This document shows, one piece after another, positions 1-9,154 of a stretch of 64,000 nt of DNA. The translations under genes and the position numbers were made by a program. Positions within the stretch are counted from its first letter, which is position 1, and the number at the start of each line of letters is the position of its first letter. The DNA is taken from assembly GCA_900112325.1 (NCBI GenBank), contig FOLJ01000015.1:124001-188000 (forward strand). Direction: 5' to 3'. The notes beneath the pieces were generated by a model. The model was not told where the DNA came from. It searched no databases and worked only from the letters and a program-made list of their open reading frames with translations. This DNA comes from Micromonospora sediminimaris (lineage in GTDB: Bacteria > Actinomycetota > Actinomycetes > Mycobacteriales > Micromonosporaceae).

Positions 1-57
1 GAGCTGATGCCGATCGCAGGCCACTTGGGCGACACCTCCGGCTACCTGGACGCCTAG
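1..57 (+). CDS. C-terminal end of an unidentified protein (cut by window edge)
   Basis: Only the last 18 codons are visible, in frame 1, ending at a TAG at 55-57. The tail reads ELMPIAGHLGDTSGYLDA. The His-Leu-Gly plus Tyr-Leu spacing faintly recalls the end of a tyrosine recombinase, but this is far too short to assign. It runs towards, and meets, the minus-strand operon that ends at 54. Confidence 0.3.
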   Translation, partial: ELMPIAGHLGDTSGYLDA

Positions 58-632
58 CGCCGAGCGGGACCGACGATCGAGTAGGCGATCAACCCGCCGA
101 GGGCGAGTACCGCGGCAATCAGCATGGCGGCATCGCTCTCGGCTGGCTGTCCCTGCCACGTCGCCGTTGCGCCCCAGACACCCTGCTGGGGGTACATGAC
201 CGCGACAGTGGTCCAGCCCAGCGGCAGGAACCACGATCTGGCGGCACCGACCACGGTCGCGCACAGGGCGGTCAGCCCCAGCAGGCCCGCGGCGTCACGG
301 GCCACCAGCGCGGCCGGCCCGAACCGGGCCCCGGTGTACCGCGTGACGAGCAGGACAGCGAGGACGACCACCAGGCCGGCGAGCAGGTGCACCGCGCGCC
401 GCCAGGGCCAACGCATCGACGCGGTGCGGTCCAGGTTCTCGTCGGGACCGGCGAGGGTGGACGACAGCACCGCGACCATCAGCAGGACGGTCATCACCAC
501 CACCATCGCAGTCACGTCCCGCTCCTTGGCGAAGGCCAGGCACAGGCCCCACACCACTGCCGCGCCGCCGACGGCGGCAATCAGGGCCAGTGGTACGCGC
601 CGCGAGCGCAGGTACAGCAGCATCCAGGTCAC
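54..632 (-). CDS. Small integral membrane protein, likely ABC transporter accessory or permease subunit
   Basis: A 192-residue protein with about five hydrophobic segments (roughly residues 15-33, 40-58, 82-99, 112-130, 165-188) and few charged residues between them. It has no recognisable catalytic motif. Its ATG overlaps the stop of the upstream permease gene by 4 nt (ATGA at 629-632), so it is the last cistron of the sigma/anti-sigma/ABC operon. Position and topology suggest a second membrane subunit of the ABC transporter encoded just upstream. The family is not recognised, so this role is inferred from context only. Confidence 0.75.
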   Translation of the reverse strand: MTWMLLYLRSRRVPLALIAAVGGAAVVWGLCLAFAKERDVTAMVVVMTVLLMVAVLSSTLAGPDENLDRTASMRWPWRRAVHLLAGLVVVLAVLLVTRYTGARFGPAALVARDAAGLLGLTALCATVVGAARSWFLPLGWTTVAVMYPQQGVWGATATWQGQPAESDAAMLIAAVLALGGLIAYSIVGPARR

Positions 633-1963
633 CGGGCAGCCCCGGACAGGATGCCGGTGACGTCGGCGCAGGTCCGGAGGGCATCACGGACCGCCGTGAC
701 CCGGGCCAGCGCCTCGTCCTCGGGCAGTGCGCGCAATCCCTGCCACAGCGCGACCGCCGCGGGGTTGATCTCGGGGTCCTCTTCGATCATCCCGGGAACC
801 ACTCCGACGTCTGACCGCGGTTCGCGCTCCAGAAGCCAGTAGGCCGCCGCCCGTTCGACCACCTCGTTACGGTTCTCGCACCGTCCGTCGTACTGGACAC
901 CCAGCCCACGGACAATCTCGGGAACCACGGCGGCCGGGTGTGCGAGCCCGCCACGCTTGTCGATTCGTACCTGGATCCTGACGACGCCGTCCTCAGGCGA
1001 ACTGACCTCGTCAGTCATGAACGTGCGGGTGTCCTCGTACACAGCGGTGGGCGCGTCCGGCAGTTTGGCCAACGCCGTCAGGCCCTCCCGGGCCAGCGGA
1101 GTCAGGGCGTCGAGCACGTTGGCGTTGACCCGGCTGACGCAGACCGTCGGCGTGTCGTCGGTGCAGAGCAGTTCCCGCGCAACCGGGTCGACCGGCCAGT
1201 TGAGCACGCCTTCGTCCCTGGGTACGACCGCTGTCGCCACAAGGAGCCCGAGCACCACCGGCACCAGCGCTGCCGTACGGGTGCGCCAGCCATCGGCCAC
1301 GAACAACAGCATCCCAGCGGTGGCGAGTGCGGCCATCGAGATCGCGAGCGCAGCGCTGACCCGATTGTCGATCGTCTGGTAGGCGTGGAACGGAAGCGTG
1401 CCGTGGACCGGGGAGACCGCCGCGGCCAACCAGTCCGGAAGCCGGATGACGCTGAGGAAGATCAGCAGGACGCCGGCCACCGCCAGCGCCGGGGCGGTCA
1501 CCAGGGCGGGAAGCATACGCCCGATGCCCAGTCCGAGCCACGCCGCACCGATCAGCGACATCGCACCGACACCGGTGACGACCGCGAAGTTCAGCAGGGG
1601 CACGTGCCGGGCGGTGGAGGCGATCCAGCCGATGCCCGCCACGGTCACCAGCAGGTAGGCGACCGTGAGGGTGAGTGCCATCGCACCGAGGACCGGCAGC
1701 ATCCGCTGTGCGCGTGGCCGGGCGGTGGTGGTGAACAGCTCGCCCACCTTCGCCCGGTGCTCACGGCGGCCCTGCCAGGCCCCGGCGGCCAGCGCCAGCG
1801 GCCACAACAGGAGCAGGTATTCGCGGACGGTCATGGCCAACGCCATCCAGCCGCTCGACCAGCGGCCGGTCGCCAGATAGAGCGCACCGACCCCGACCAC
1901 CACCGTGATCAGCCCGGCACCGAGCGCCGCGGACCGACGTAGTTCGATTCCCAGAACGGTCAT
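629..1963 (-). CDS. ABC transporter permease, ABC-2-like membrane subunit
   Basis: A 444-residue membrane protein. It has a run of hydrophobic helices over about residues 10-250 and a further helix near 235-250. A soluble C-terminal region follows (about 255-444) containing four cysteines (LLCTDD, TVCVSR, DGRCEN, RTCADV). The pattern fits an actinobacterial ABC-2-type permease with an added extracytoplasmic domain. The start codon overlaps the stop of the ATPase gene (ATGA at 1960-1963), so translation is probably coupled. The transported substrate cannot be told from the sequence. Confidence 0.8.
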   Translation of the reverse strand: MTVLGIELRRSAALGAGLITVVVGVGALYLATGRWSSGWMALAMTVREYLLLLWPLALAAGAWQGRREHRAKVGELFTTTARPRAQRMLPVLGAMALTLTVAYLLVTVAGIGWIASTARHVPLLNFAVVTGVGAMSLIGAAWLGLGIGRMLPALVTAPALAVAGVLLIFLSVIRLPDWLAAAVSPVHGTLPFHAYQTIDNRVSAALAISMAALATAGMLLFVADGWRTRTAALVPVVLGLLVATAVVPRDEGVLNWPVDPVARELLCTDDTPTVCVSRVNANVLDALTPLAREGLTALAKLPDAPTAVYEDTRTFMTDEVSSPEDGVVRIQVRIDKRGGLAHPAAVVPEIVRGLGVQYDGRCENRNEVVERAAAYWLLEREPRSDVGVVPGMIEEDPEINPAAVALWQGLRALPEDEALARVTAVRDALRTCADVTGILSGAAR

Positions 1964-2766
1964 CGGACGGCCTCCGCGCGGTGCCGGCGGAGGACGGCGG
2001 AGTAGCCGCGCTCGGCCGGGCTGTCACCGGCATCACCCTGGTCGCCCTGCATGGTCAGGCCCTCGGGGGTACCCTGCCACACCAGGCGGCCCACGTTGAG
2101 CACGAGCACGTCGGTGCAGGCGGCCACCACGTCCTCCACCAGATGGGTGGAGACCAGCACGCAACTGTCGGTGCCGAGGTCACGCAGCAGCTCGCGGAAG
2201 TCGAGCCGCTGTTCCGGGTCGAGGCCGACGGTCGGCTCGTCGAGCAGCAGGAGCTGCGGATCGTTGACGATGGCCTGCGCGATCCCGGCCCGGCGCAGCA
2301 TGCCACCGGAGAGGGTCTTGAGTCGGGCATCGGCCTTGCTGGTCAGCCCGACCCGGTCGATCGACCGTTGCACGGCCGCCGCGACTTCGGCCTTCGGCAT
2401 CTCCTTGAGCCACGCCATGTACCCGACGAACTCGCGGACCGTGAACCGCGGATAGAAGCCGAAGTGCTGCGGCAGGTAACCGAGGTTACGACGGAGCGAT
2501 CGCAGATCGGATCGGCTGTCGACCGAGTGTCCGAGCAGGGTCAGCCGCCCCCCGGCGGGGTTCAGGACAGTCGCCAGAGCCCGGATCAGAGTGGTCTTCC
2601 CCGCACCGTTCGGGCCGAGCAGCCCATGCACCCCGGAGGGCAGGGCCAGGTCAAGACCGTCCACGGCAAGGTGACGCCCCGCCCGGACCCGTAGACCCTC
2701 GGCGTGCACCTCCCACGGATGGGTGGTGACGGCCGTTTCGGCCGCACTCACGGCACGCATCATCAT
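1960..2766 (-). CDS. ABC transporter ATP-binding protein
   Basis: A nucleotide-binding subunit of about 268 residues. It shows Walker A GPNGAGKTTL, a Q-loop region (GYLPQHFGFYP), signature LSGGM, Walker B LLLLDEPTVGLDP and the switch His in VSTHLVEDV. The reading frame stays open far upstream, but a good ribosome site (AAGGAG at 2770-2775) sits just before three tandem ATG codons at 2758-2766, so translation starts there; the middle or last ATG has the best spacing. It pairs with the permease genes at 629-1963 and 54-632. The gap of about 100 nt to the anti-sigma gene upstream suggests one transcript. Confidence 0.93.
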   Translation of the reverse strand: MMMRAVSAAETAVTTHPWEVHAEGLRVRAGRHLAVDGLDLALPSGVHGLLGPNGAGKTTLIRALATVLNPAGGRLTLLGHSVDSRSDLRSLRRNLGYLPQHFGFYPRFTVREFVGYMAWLKEMPKAEVAAAVQRSIDRVGLTSKADARLKTLSGGMLRRAGIAQAIVNDPQLLLLDEPTVGLDPEQRLDFRELLRDLGTDSCVLVSTHLVEDVVAACTDVLVLNVGRLVWQGTPEGLTMQGDQGDAGDSPAERGYSAVLRRHRAEAVR

Positions 2767-2867
2767 CGTCTCCTTCATTGATCGGCAGCGCGGCAGCGAC
2801 GCCGCCTCTTTCGCAGGTCGGAGCTGCCCAGGCAAGGCAGGAGTCGTCTGGGCACGGTGGGAGCTGT

Positions 2868-3674
2868 CTAGTCGTGGTGGGTGAGTCGACGGAGTCCGTT
2901 GACCCGGAGGAGGGCCATGACGGTCAGCAGCAGCGTGGCCAGTGCCCAGATGCCGGCACTGTCGGCGGCCAGGACCACCGGGAGCCGAGCTGCGGCCAAA
3001 CTCGGAGCGATCACGACGAGCGTCCAGATCGCGATCAGTCCGATCGCGGCCCGGCGTACGCCGACAAGCGTCCCCAGCAGCAGCGTGGCGGCGGTGAAGG
3101 CCAGGCACGGCAGCAGCATCAGAGCAAGTGACACCCCGGTGCGCGCACCAGCCACGGCGAGAGCGGGAATGACGAAGGCCAGCACCGCCGCAGTACGCCG
3201 CAGCAACATCGTCAGACCGGTGGCGGGAGTGGCGGCAATCAGTTCCCAGGCCGGATCGGCACGCCGATGCCAGGCGACCGCCACGCCGGGCAACGGAGCC
3301 AGCGGTGCGATCAGCAGCACCAGCGAGGGCCGCCCCGCCCACAGTTCACCGAGCAGCGCGGCGGAGGCGAGCACCGTGGCGGTCATCGCCAGCCACGGCA
3401 ACAGCGTGCCGACGAACCAGCGGTGGCGCAGCACGGACCAGGGCCGGCTGCGGCCGGCCGGAACGGGCGTGGCGGCGATCTCCCGGTCCAGGTTCATCGC
3501 GACGCGATCGATCAACGTCCGAGTGTCGACAGTGGTGGCACCGGCCAGCCGGGCGCGACAGTCGCCGCAGTCCTCAAGGTGCACCTCGACCGCCCAGACG
3601 CTGGCCTCGTCGAGGCCGGGATCCCCGGCGGCGTACCGCTCTATCTGGGACATCGTGGGATGGGTGGTCGTCAT
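2868..3674 (-). CDS. Membrane-anchored anti-sigma factor with zinc-finger motif
   Basis: A 268-residue protein. An N-terminal cytoplasmic part of about 85 residues carries the HxxxCxxC signature of zinc-finger anti-sigma factors (VHLEDCGDCRARL, about residues 32-44). About six hydrophobic segments follow. Family knowledge: such proteins hold an ECF sigma factor at the membrane and release it on a signal. The start ATG overlaps the stop of the sigma gene (ATGA, 3671-3674), the usual coupled arrangement. The multi-helix C-terminal part is larger than in single-pass anti-sigma factors, so the sensor may be a membrane domain. Confidence 0.88.
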   Translation of the reverse strand: MTTTHPTMSQIERYAAGDPGLDEASVWAVEVHLEDCGDCRARLAGATTVDTRTLIDRVAMNLDREIAATPVPAGRSRPWSVLRHRWFVGTLLPWLAMTATVLASAALLGELWAGRPSLVLLIAPLAPLPGVAVAWHRRADPAWELIAATPATGLTMLLRRTAAVLAFVIPALAVAGARTGVSLALMLLPCLAFTAATLLLGTLVGVRRAAIGLIAIWTLVVIAPSLAAARLPVVLAADSAGIWALATLLLTVMALLRVNGLRRLTHHD

Positions 3675-4228
3675 GACAGGGCCTCCCGCAGGGCGATCCG
3701 GGCGCGGCGGACACGGGACTTGACGGTGTTCTCCGGCACGCCCAACAACACCGATGCCTCCCGCATGGAAAGCCCGTCGAGGACCGTCGCCCGCAGCGCG
3801 GCCCGTACCTCGGGCGGAAGGACCAGCAGGGCCTGCTCCAACTCCTGGCCGACCCGGGCGGCCATCACCTCGTCCTCGGCCGCCGGGGCCGTGTCCGGCA
3901 TCAGCTGCACCTGCGGCACCCGAGCCCGGCGCGCCCGACGCCGGAACGCATCGACCAGACGGTGGGCGGCGATGGTCCACAACCAACCCACCGCGCTCCC
4001 CTGCCCCCCGCCGCCGCGCGCCGCCGGGACTCCGGCGAAACTGCCCGCAGCCCGCCAGACCGTCAGGTACGTGTCCTGCAGGACTTCGGCGACCATGTCC
4101 GGATCGGCGCACCGGCGGCGCAGGCGCACCTCCAGCCAGGGCACCGTACGCCGGTAGAGCTCGTCGAACGCGCGCCGATCTCCACGGGCCACTCGGCGTA
4201 CGAGTTCACCCTCGTCAGCTGCGTCCAT
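3671..4228 (-). CDS. ECF-family RNA polymerase sigma factor
   Basis: A 185-residue protein. Sigma region 2 includes RRAFDELYRR and VLQDTYLTVWRAAG with the core-binding VWR motif; region 4 has a helix-turn-helix (LDGLSMREASVLLGVPENTVKSR split over about residues 147-170). The frame is open about 40 codons further upstream, but the ATG at 4228 has a purine-rich ribosome site (AGAAGAGG) and starts directly at conserved sequence, so I chose it. A Gly-rich insert near residues 65-75 lies between regions 2 and 4. It heads the operon with its anti-sigma factor and the ABC transporter. Confidence 0.94.
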   Translation of the reverse strand: MDAADEGELVRRVARGDRRAFDELYRRTVPWLEVRLRRRCADPDMVAEVLQDTYLTVWRAAGSFAGVPAARGGGGQGSAVGWLWTIAAHRLVDAFRRRARRARVPQVQLMPDTAPAAEDEVMAARVGQELEQALLVLPPEVRAALRATVLDGLSMREASVLLGVPENTVKSRVRRARIALREALS

Positions 4229-4249
4229 GCCTCTTCTCACACCCGGTAA

Positions 4250-4277
4250 GACGACGCGCCCCAACGTATCGGGTCCC
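4250..4277 (-). promoter_or_regulatory. Possible ECF-type promoter of the sigma operon
   Basis: On the minus strand, GGGACC (4272-4277) is followed after 18 nt or, overlapping, 15 nt by a double CGTC (4250-4256). This resembles the -35/-10 pattern of ECF-dependent promoters. It would leave a short leader of about 15-20 nt before the ATG at 4228. Autoregulation is an inference from this pattern. Confidence 0.35.
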
Positions 4278-4336
4278 AACTCCGTGTGATCGCCGTCACT
4301 TGTCTTGCCCAATCGCTGAAGGAGGATCAGTGATCG

Positions 4337-4963
4337 GTGCCCGCTCATGACCGCTGGGCCTCGCGGCTACTGGCCCGTGGGCGGCCCAGGATGGTCCGTC
4401 CAGCACTCTTGACCTTGCGCCCACCCATGCCGGCTCGGTTGGCCTACAGTTTCGTCGTGCCTGGATCCGACGATGCCGCTGACGGACGCATCGCAGTACG
4501 TTCGCGACGCCGACGTATCTGGCTGCTGTCGTTTGCCGCGGTTGCCGCCGGCTGTTTCGGCGTGCTCAAGTTGCAGGATCCCGTTGGGACCCCGGCTCAA
4601 CGCTATGTGTCTCAGGTCAGCGTGCGCGGTTACGAACGAGTGCACGACTACATTGATCCTGGTACGGCGCCTGCCGAGGTTCGCGCCGCAGTCGCGATCT
4701 TCATCGGACCTCCGGATGATTATGCCCTTGCTCGCGTCTCGGGACCGGGACTTGTCGTCAGCGCTCCGACAAAGGATCCGGACTTCCGCGGCTTCCAGTT
4801 GATCGGTCACGGCGAGTGGCACGGCTGTTTCGTGCACGTCAAGCGCTGGATGACGAGTCAGCCGCGATTTTCGTACTACGAGCTGACGGCGGATGAGAGG
4901 GCCGCCTTCGAGGCCGGACGACTGTCGGTGTTGTCTATCGCTGTCGGATGTAGTGATGGGTAG
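4337..4963 (+). CDS. Hypothetical membrane-anchored protein
   Basis: Open for 208 codons. Probable start is one of the internal ATG codons (4391 or 4427), because the first 30 residues are low-complexity Arg/Pro. A basic stretch (RSRRRR) precedes one hydrophobic helix (LLSFAAVAAGCFGVLKL, about residues 62-79), followed by an extracytoplasmic domain of about 125 residues containing two cysteines. No family recognised. Codon use is less GC-biased at third positions than in neighbouring genes, which may mark transfer; it lies between the sigma operon and an integrase remnant. Confidence 0.6.
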   Translation: MPAHDRWASRLLARGRPRMVRPALLTLRPPMPARLAYSFVVPGSDDAADGRIAVRSRRRRIWLLSFAAVAAGCFGVLKLQDPVGTPAQRYVSQVSVRGYERVHDYIDPGTAPAEVRAAVAIFIGPPDDYALARVSGPGLVVSAPTKDPDFRGFQLIGHGEWHGCFVHVKRWMTSQPRFSYYELTADERAAFEAGRLSVLSIAVGCSDG

Positions 4964-5083
4964 TTGCCCGCGCCATGCGGCCTTCGCGCGGCTACGATCG
5001 CGTAATCCATGATCGCCGACGCGCTTCCTTGGGTCTTTGGCCGTTAAAGCGGATCTCTGAGGAGGGTCGGGGTTCGGGGCGGA

Positions 5084-5451
5084 GCCACCATCGCCCAGGT
5101 CGACAAGCTCGCCGCCACCTGCGACCTTCCCGACCGCGTCCTGGTCCTGCTGCTGGCCTACGGTGGCATGCGAATCGGGGGGCGCTGGCGCTGCGTCGAC
5201 ACCTGGCGACGCTGCCCGACGGGCCGGATGTGTTCGTCTTCCCCGGTCGACAGTCGCACACCAGCACGGCAGCAGAGCCATCACGGATTCCGCCGTCGCT
5301 TCAACATCGCCCTACGGTCGGCTGGATTGAACGACGTGACGCCCCATGATCGGCGGCCCACCCATCTGAGCACCTGGACGCGAGCCGGTCGAAGGTTGCA
5401 AGGCGATCGGGCACGCAGCGGGCACGTAAGCCCCGGAAGGCGGATCAGTGA
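5084..5451 (+). pseudogene. Degenerate tyrosine recombinase (integrase) remnant
   Basis: Pieces of an integrase catalytic domain can be read in different forward frames. First comes ATIAQVDKLAATCDLPD followed by VLVLLLAYGGMRIG (normally the Arg-I region). After a frame change comes ALALRRHLATLPDGPDVFVF. After another change comes GFRRRFNIALRSAGLNDVTP followed by HDRRPTH, which corresponds to the conserved HDLRHTH box but has lost residues. The central stretch that normally separates Arg-I from the FPGR segment is missing. Frameshifts and an internal deletion make it inactive. It points at the 3' end of the tRNA-Arg gene about 20 nt downstream, the normal position for an integrase at its attachment site. 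Confidence 0.7.
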
Positions 5452-5472
5452 TCGATGATCAAGGCTGTTACC

Positions 5473-5548
5473 TGGTGCCCCCGGCAGGATTCGAACCTGC
5501 GACACACGGTTTAGGAAACCGATGCTCTATCCCCTGAGCTACGAGGGC
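5473..5548 (-). tRNA. tRNA-Arg (anticodon CCT)
   Basis: Reading the minus strand gives a full cloverleaf: acceptor GCCCTCG pairs with CGGGGGC; the D-arm contains AGCTCAGGGGATAGAGC; the anticodon loop is TTCCTAA with anticodon CCT (decodes AGG); the T-arm is GCAGGTTCGAATCCTGC; the end is an encoded CCA. Length is 76 nt with CCA. It decodes a rare Arg codon in a high-GC genome. The 3' end faces the integrase remnant, so it probably served as an integration target. Confidence 0.97.
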
Positions 5549-5695
5549 GCGAGGGCACAGTCTAGCGACCTGGGGTTTACCTGAGGTGGCAGGGAGTGGC
5601 AACGTTCCCCCGATCATCGTTGTCCCAGCCTGCCGCGTCGCCGGGCCGACGTTGCACGACCGGTCTGGCTCCTGGCCAACCGACGGTGCAGCGGC

Positions 5696-6268
5696 TTGAA
5701 TGGCAGGGTGCAGATCAGCAAGGACGGGCGGAGTTGGCGCATCGGCACCGCCGCCGACGTGAGTTGGATCGCCGGGAACACCACTGCCGGCGTCTCGATC
5801 ACCACCGCCATCCCGCCGGTCTTCGACGCCTACGCCACCACGTACCAGGCCGACGACGTCACCGTCGCCACCTACGAGCACGCCCTGGTCGAAGACCTCA
5901 TCACGCACACTCCGGACCAGCCCTGGTGGCTGGCCTACCTCGACACCGGCGCCCACGACGTCGTCTTCCCCCACGCCCCGAGGGTGTTCCTCTACTGGGA
6001 CTGGCCGTACGTGCTGGTCGAGGCCGGTCCCGAGCAGGCCCTCACCTGGCGCACCGGTGGGCACATGCGCCACGGCCGCGGAGCGCTACCCGATCTGTTC
6101 TTCCCCGCCGACCGGTCATGGCTGGTCTCCGCGCTCTGGGACGACACCTGGACCTGCGTCGGCGGCCCGACACCCGTGATCCACGCCCTCGAACGCGACC
6201 CCGTGGCCAACGCCCGCCAGGTACGACCCGGCGAAGACGCGCTGCCACCGGGACTGGTCCGCGAGTAA
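5696..6268 (+). CDS. Hypothetical protein, conserved-looking, soluble
   Basis: A protein of about 190 residues starting from TTG at 5696 or GTG at 5708 (VQISKDGRSWRIG). It is rich in Trp/Asp/Thr and has no signal peptide or membrane helix. Features include WLAYLDTGAHDVVFPHAP, a Trp-rich stretch FLYWDWPYVLVE and a C-terminal DPVANARQVRPGEDALP. Coding bias is strong. No enzyme motif recognised. It stands alone between the tRNA and the AbiE-like fragments and is the only intact gene of that worn region. Confidence 0.75.
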   Translation: MNGRVQISKDGRSWRIGTAADVSWIAGNTTAGVSITTAIPPVFDAYATTYQADDVTVATYEHALVEDLITHTPDQPWWLAYLDTGAHDVVFPHAPRVFLYWDWPYVLVEAGPEQALTWRTGGHMRHGRGALPDLFFPADRSWLVSALWDDTWTCVGGPTPVIHALERDPVANARQVRPGEDALPPGLVRE

Positions 6269-6329
6269 CGACCAACGCCGACGTCGCGGTCAGTCCCGAC
6301 CATCGCGATCACCTTGCGGCCACAGAGGC

Positions 6330-6569
6330 ATGACGAAGAGCCGGATACGGCCGGGAGACGATCCGCCAGGCGCTACGACCGGAGGTCTGACGAGCAACCA
6401 ACCGCAGCCGGCGCAGGATGCCAGTACCGTCGAGGATCTGAACACCTGGCTCGACGCTGACCTGCTCCGGCGGCTCTGGCCGCCCACCCTCTGGCTGCCG
6501 CGCCAGCTCCGCGGTCGCTGGGAGGAAGCCTTCCCCGAACTCGCCGCAACCCGCAGCAACGCGGCGTAG
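6330..6569 (+). CDS. Small hypothetical protein upstream of AbiEii-like fragment
   Basis: A 79-residue protein whose C-terminal half (DLNTWLDADLLRRLWPPTLW, then RQLRGRWEEAFPELAA) is Trp/Leu/Arg rich and probably helical, like small partners encoded ahead of nucleotidyltransferase genes. The first half is low complexity. It ends 2 nt before the truncated nucleotidyltransferase start, so the two were probably one transcription unit. The function is unknown. With its partner broken it may itself be a relic. Confidence 0.5.
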   Translation: MTKSRIRPGDDPPGATTGGLTSNQPQPAQDASTVEDLNTWLDADLLRRLWPPTLWLPRQLRGRWEEAFPELAATRSNAA

Positions 6570-6571
6570 CG

Positions 6572-6679
6572 GTGGACCCCTTCCACGAACGCCTCGCCCG
6601 CACCGGGCTCGGGGCAACCGAACGATACGGCTTCGCCCTGGCCGGCGGCTACGCTGTCCAGGCCGCCGGACTCCTGGAG
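6572..6679 (+). pseudogene. 5' fragment of an AbiEii/AbiGii-like nucleotidyltransferase toxin
   Basis: Starts with GTG and reads VDPFHERLARTGLGATERYG then FALAGGYAVQAAGLLE, the beginning of the AbiEii-type nucleotidyltransferase fold with the Gly-Gly motif. It stops matching abruptly after GLLE. The catalytic acidic pair that should follow is absent; the next bases belong to an unrelated minus-strand remnant. Family knowledge: AbiEii is the toxin of type IV toxin-antitoxin/abortive infection pairs. This copy is truncated and dead. Confidence 0.55.
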
Positions 6680-6689
6680 CCTCCCCTGT

Positions 6690-6915
6690 GCTTTGCAGGT
6701 GTGCCGAACCAGCGGGAGAGCCCTTCTCGCAACGTGGCCTCGGCGGTGGCGGTGGGTTCGTCGAGCGTCGCGGCCCAGGCGACGTGCCATGATGCCCCGG
6801 TCGGTGCGCAGGGTGAGGTCGGGTGCGAAGGTGCCGGCCAAGGCGTGGTGGCCGGCACCGGGCCATCGGGTAGCGGACGTCGGCATGGGCGACGAGTGCT
6901 CCCATCCGGCGTTCG
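6690..6915 (-). pseudogene. C-terminal remnant of an FAD-dependent monooxygenase
   Basis: On the minus strand one frame reads MGALVAHADVRYPMA and the next frame continues GAGHHALAGTFAPDLTLRTD. Together they resemble the C-terminal region of aromatic-ring/rifampicin-type FAD monooxygenases (DVRYPMPG, then LAGRWAPDL). A frameshift separates the two halves and no N-terminal FAD-binding domain is present between here and the next gene. The stretch 6916-7022 shows no further gene. Confidence 0.35.
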
Positions 6916-7022
6916 GCCGCGACGGCCGGGTGCCGAGCGCAAGGGCTCTCGATTCGTTGCGGCGCCGCCTCGTCGGATCACGTTCACCGAGACGGCACCG
7001 CAACGCCCCACACCGGCCCGGG

Positions 7023-7768
7023 TCACGCTCGCTTCGTGAAGGCGGAACGCGCCCACAGGTAGCCGACGAGGGCGATCGCCACGCACCAGGCGACTGCGAC
7101 GGCCGCGTCGGTGGTGTCGGGCGCGCTGTCGAGCAGGCCGCGCACGGTCTCGATGATCGGCGTGAACGGCTGGTACTCGGCGAACTGTCGCAGGCCCGGC
7201 CCCATCTTCTCGGCCGGGACGATCGCGCTGCTGAAGAATGGCAGCATGACCAGCGGCACGGCGGCCATGCCCGCCGTCTCCGGCGATTTCGCCGAGAGTC
7301 CCAGCGCGACAGTGAACCAGCCCGCCGCGAACGCGAGCAGCACGACGACACCACCCACGGCGAGCCAGTCGGTCAGGCCCGCCTCCGGGCTGAACCCCAG
7401 CAGGAAGGCCACTCCGACGAGCGCCGCGATGGCGATCACGTTGGTCAGCACGCTGGTGACGACGTGGCCGGTCAGCACCGCGCCGCGGGAGACGTCCATG
7501 GCCTTGAACCGGTTGATGATGCCCTTGGTCATGTCGGAGTTCACCGCTGTCGCGGTGGCTCCCAGCCCGTAGCAGACGGCCAGCAGGATCAGGCCCGGCG
7601 TCGCGTAGTCGATGTAGTCCATGCCGACGCTGAAGGCGTCGCCGAACATGTAGACGAACATCAGCATGATGATGATCGGCATCAGGACGGCGTTGAACAC
7701 CGAGGTCGGGTTCCGGGTGAGGTGTTTGAGGTTGCGGCGCAGCATGACCAGCGAATGGGACTGGGCGC

Positions 7769-7772
<4 letters not shown>
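7023..7772 (-). CDS. ABC-2 type permease, daunorubicin-resistance DrrB-like
   Basis: A 249-residue membrane protein. It begins with a cytoplasmic MLRRNLKHLTRNPTSVFNAV segment typical of DrrB-type permeases, then six hydrophobic helices and the family's PIIIMLMFVYMFGDAF, and ends at KRA. The motif ATPGLILLAVCYGLG is also characteristic. The ATG overlaps the ATPase stop (ATGA at 7769-7772). Together they should form a multidrug or natural-product exporter; the substrate is unknown. Confidence 0.93.
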
Positions 7773-8706
<934 letters not shown>

Positions 8707-8710
<4 letters not shown>

Positions 8711-9141
8711 GTGGTCACCTCCGGGGTTACCGAGGCGGCGTCGAGCGCCGCGGTGATCTTGTTGGTCATCTCGGCGACGGTTGGACCGGGTGCGCCCTGA
8801 CGGGTACGGACAGCGGCGTCGAGGGCGACGACGACGGTGCGGCGGAAGTTGTCGGCCTCGGCCGGAGCCTGCTCGGCGAGCAGGCGCATCGCCTCGGTCA
8901 GGGCGGGCAGCACGCGGTCGGCAAGCTCGGCCACCGACCTGCCGTCCAGGTCGACGCCCGTGGACTTCTCCGCAAGCACGTGCCCGACCAGGCCGGTTGC
9001 CGAGGCCAGGGCGATGGACCCATCGGTGGCGATCTTGTGCGGCGAGCCGCCGGCGGCTCCGGCGGCCGACAGCAGTGCGACCGCACCGTACGCGGCCGTG
9101 CGAAGCGTGAGTTTGTCCTGGGTGGAGAGGTTGACGGGCAC
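8707..9141 (-). CDS. Small hypothetical protein, first gene of the drrAB-like operon
   Basis: A 144-residue soluble, Ala-rich, probably helical protein starting with GTG (PVNLSTQDKLTLRTAAYGAV). An AAGGAG site lies 9 nt before the start. The central part GSIALASATGLVGHVLAE and the C-terminal helix are conserved-looking, but no motif of known function is visible. It is coupled by GTGA to the exporter ATPase, so it probably acts with the exporter, for instance as regulator or resistance accessory; this is inference from position. Confidence 0.7.
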
Positions 9142-9154
9142 GGTGGTGAACTCC

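Noticed and set aside
5449..5480. Second att site (repeat of the tRNA 3' end) inside the window
   Set aside because: I looked for a repeated copy of the tRNA 3' half and saw none by eye; it may lie outside the window or be lost.
5468..6073. Open frame on the minus strand that runs through the tRNA gene
   Set aside because: It includes the tRNA sequence and the antisense of the 190-residue gene; low complexity and no ribosome site.
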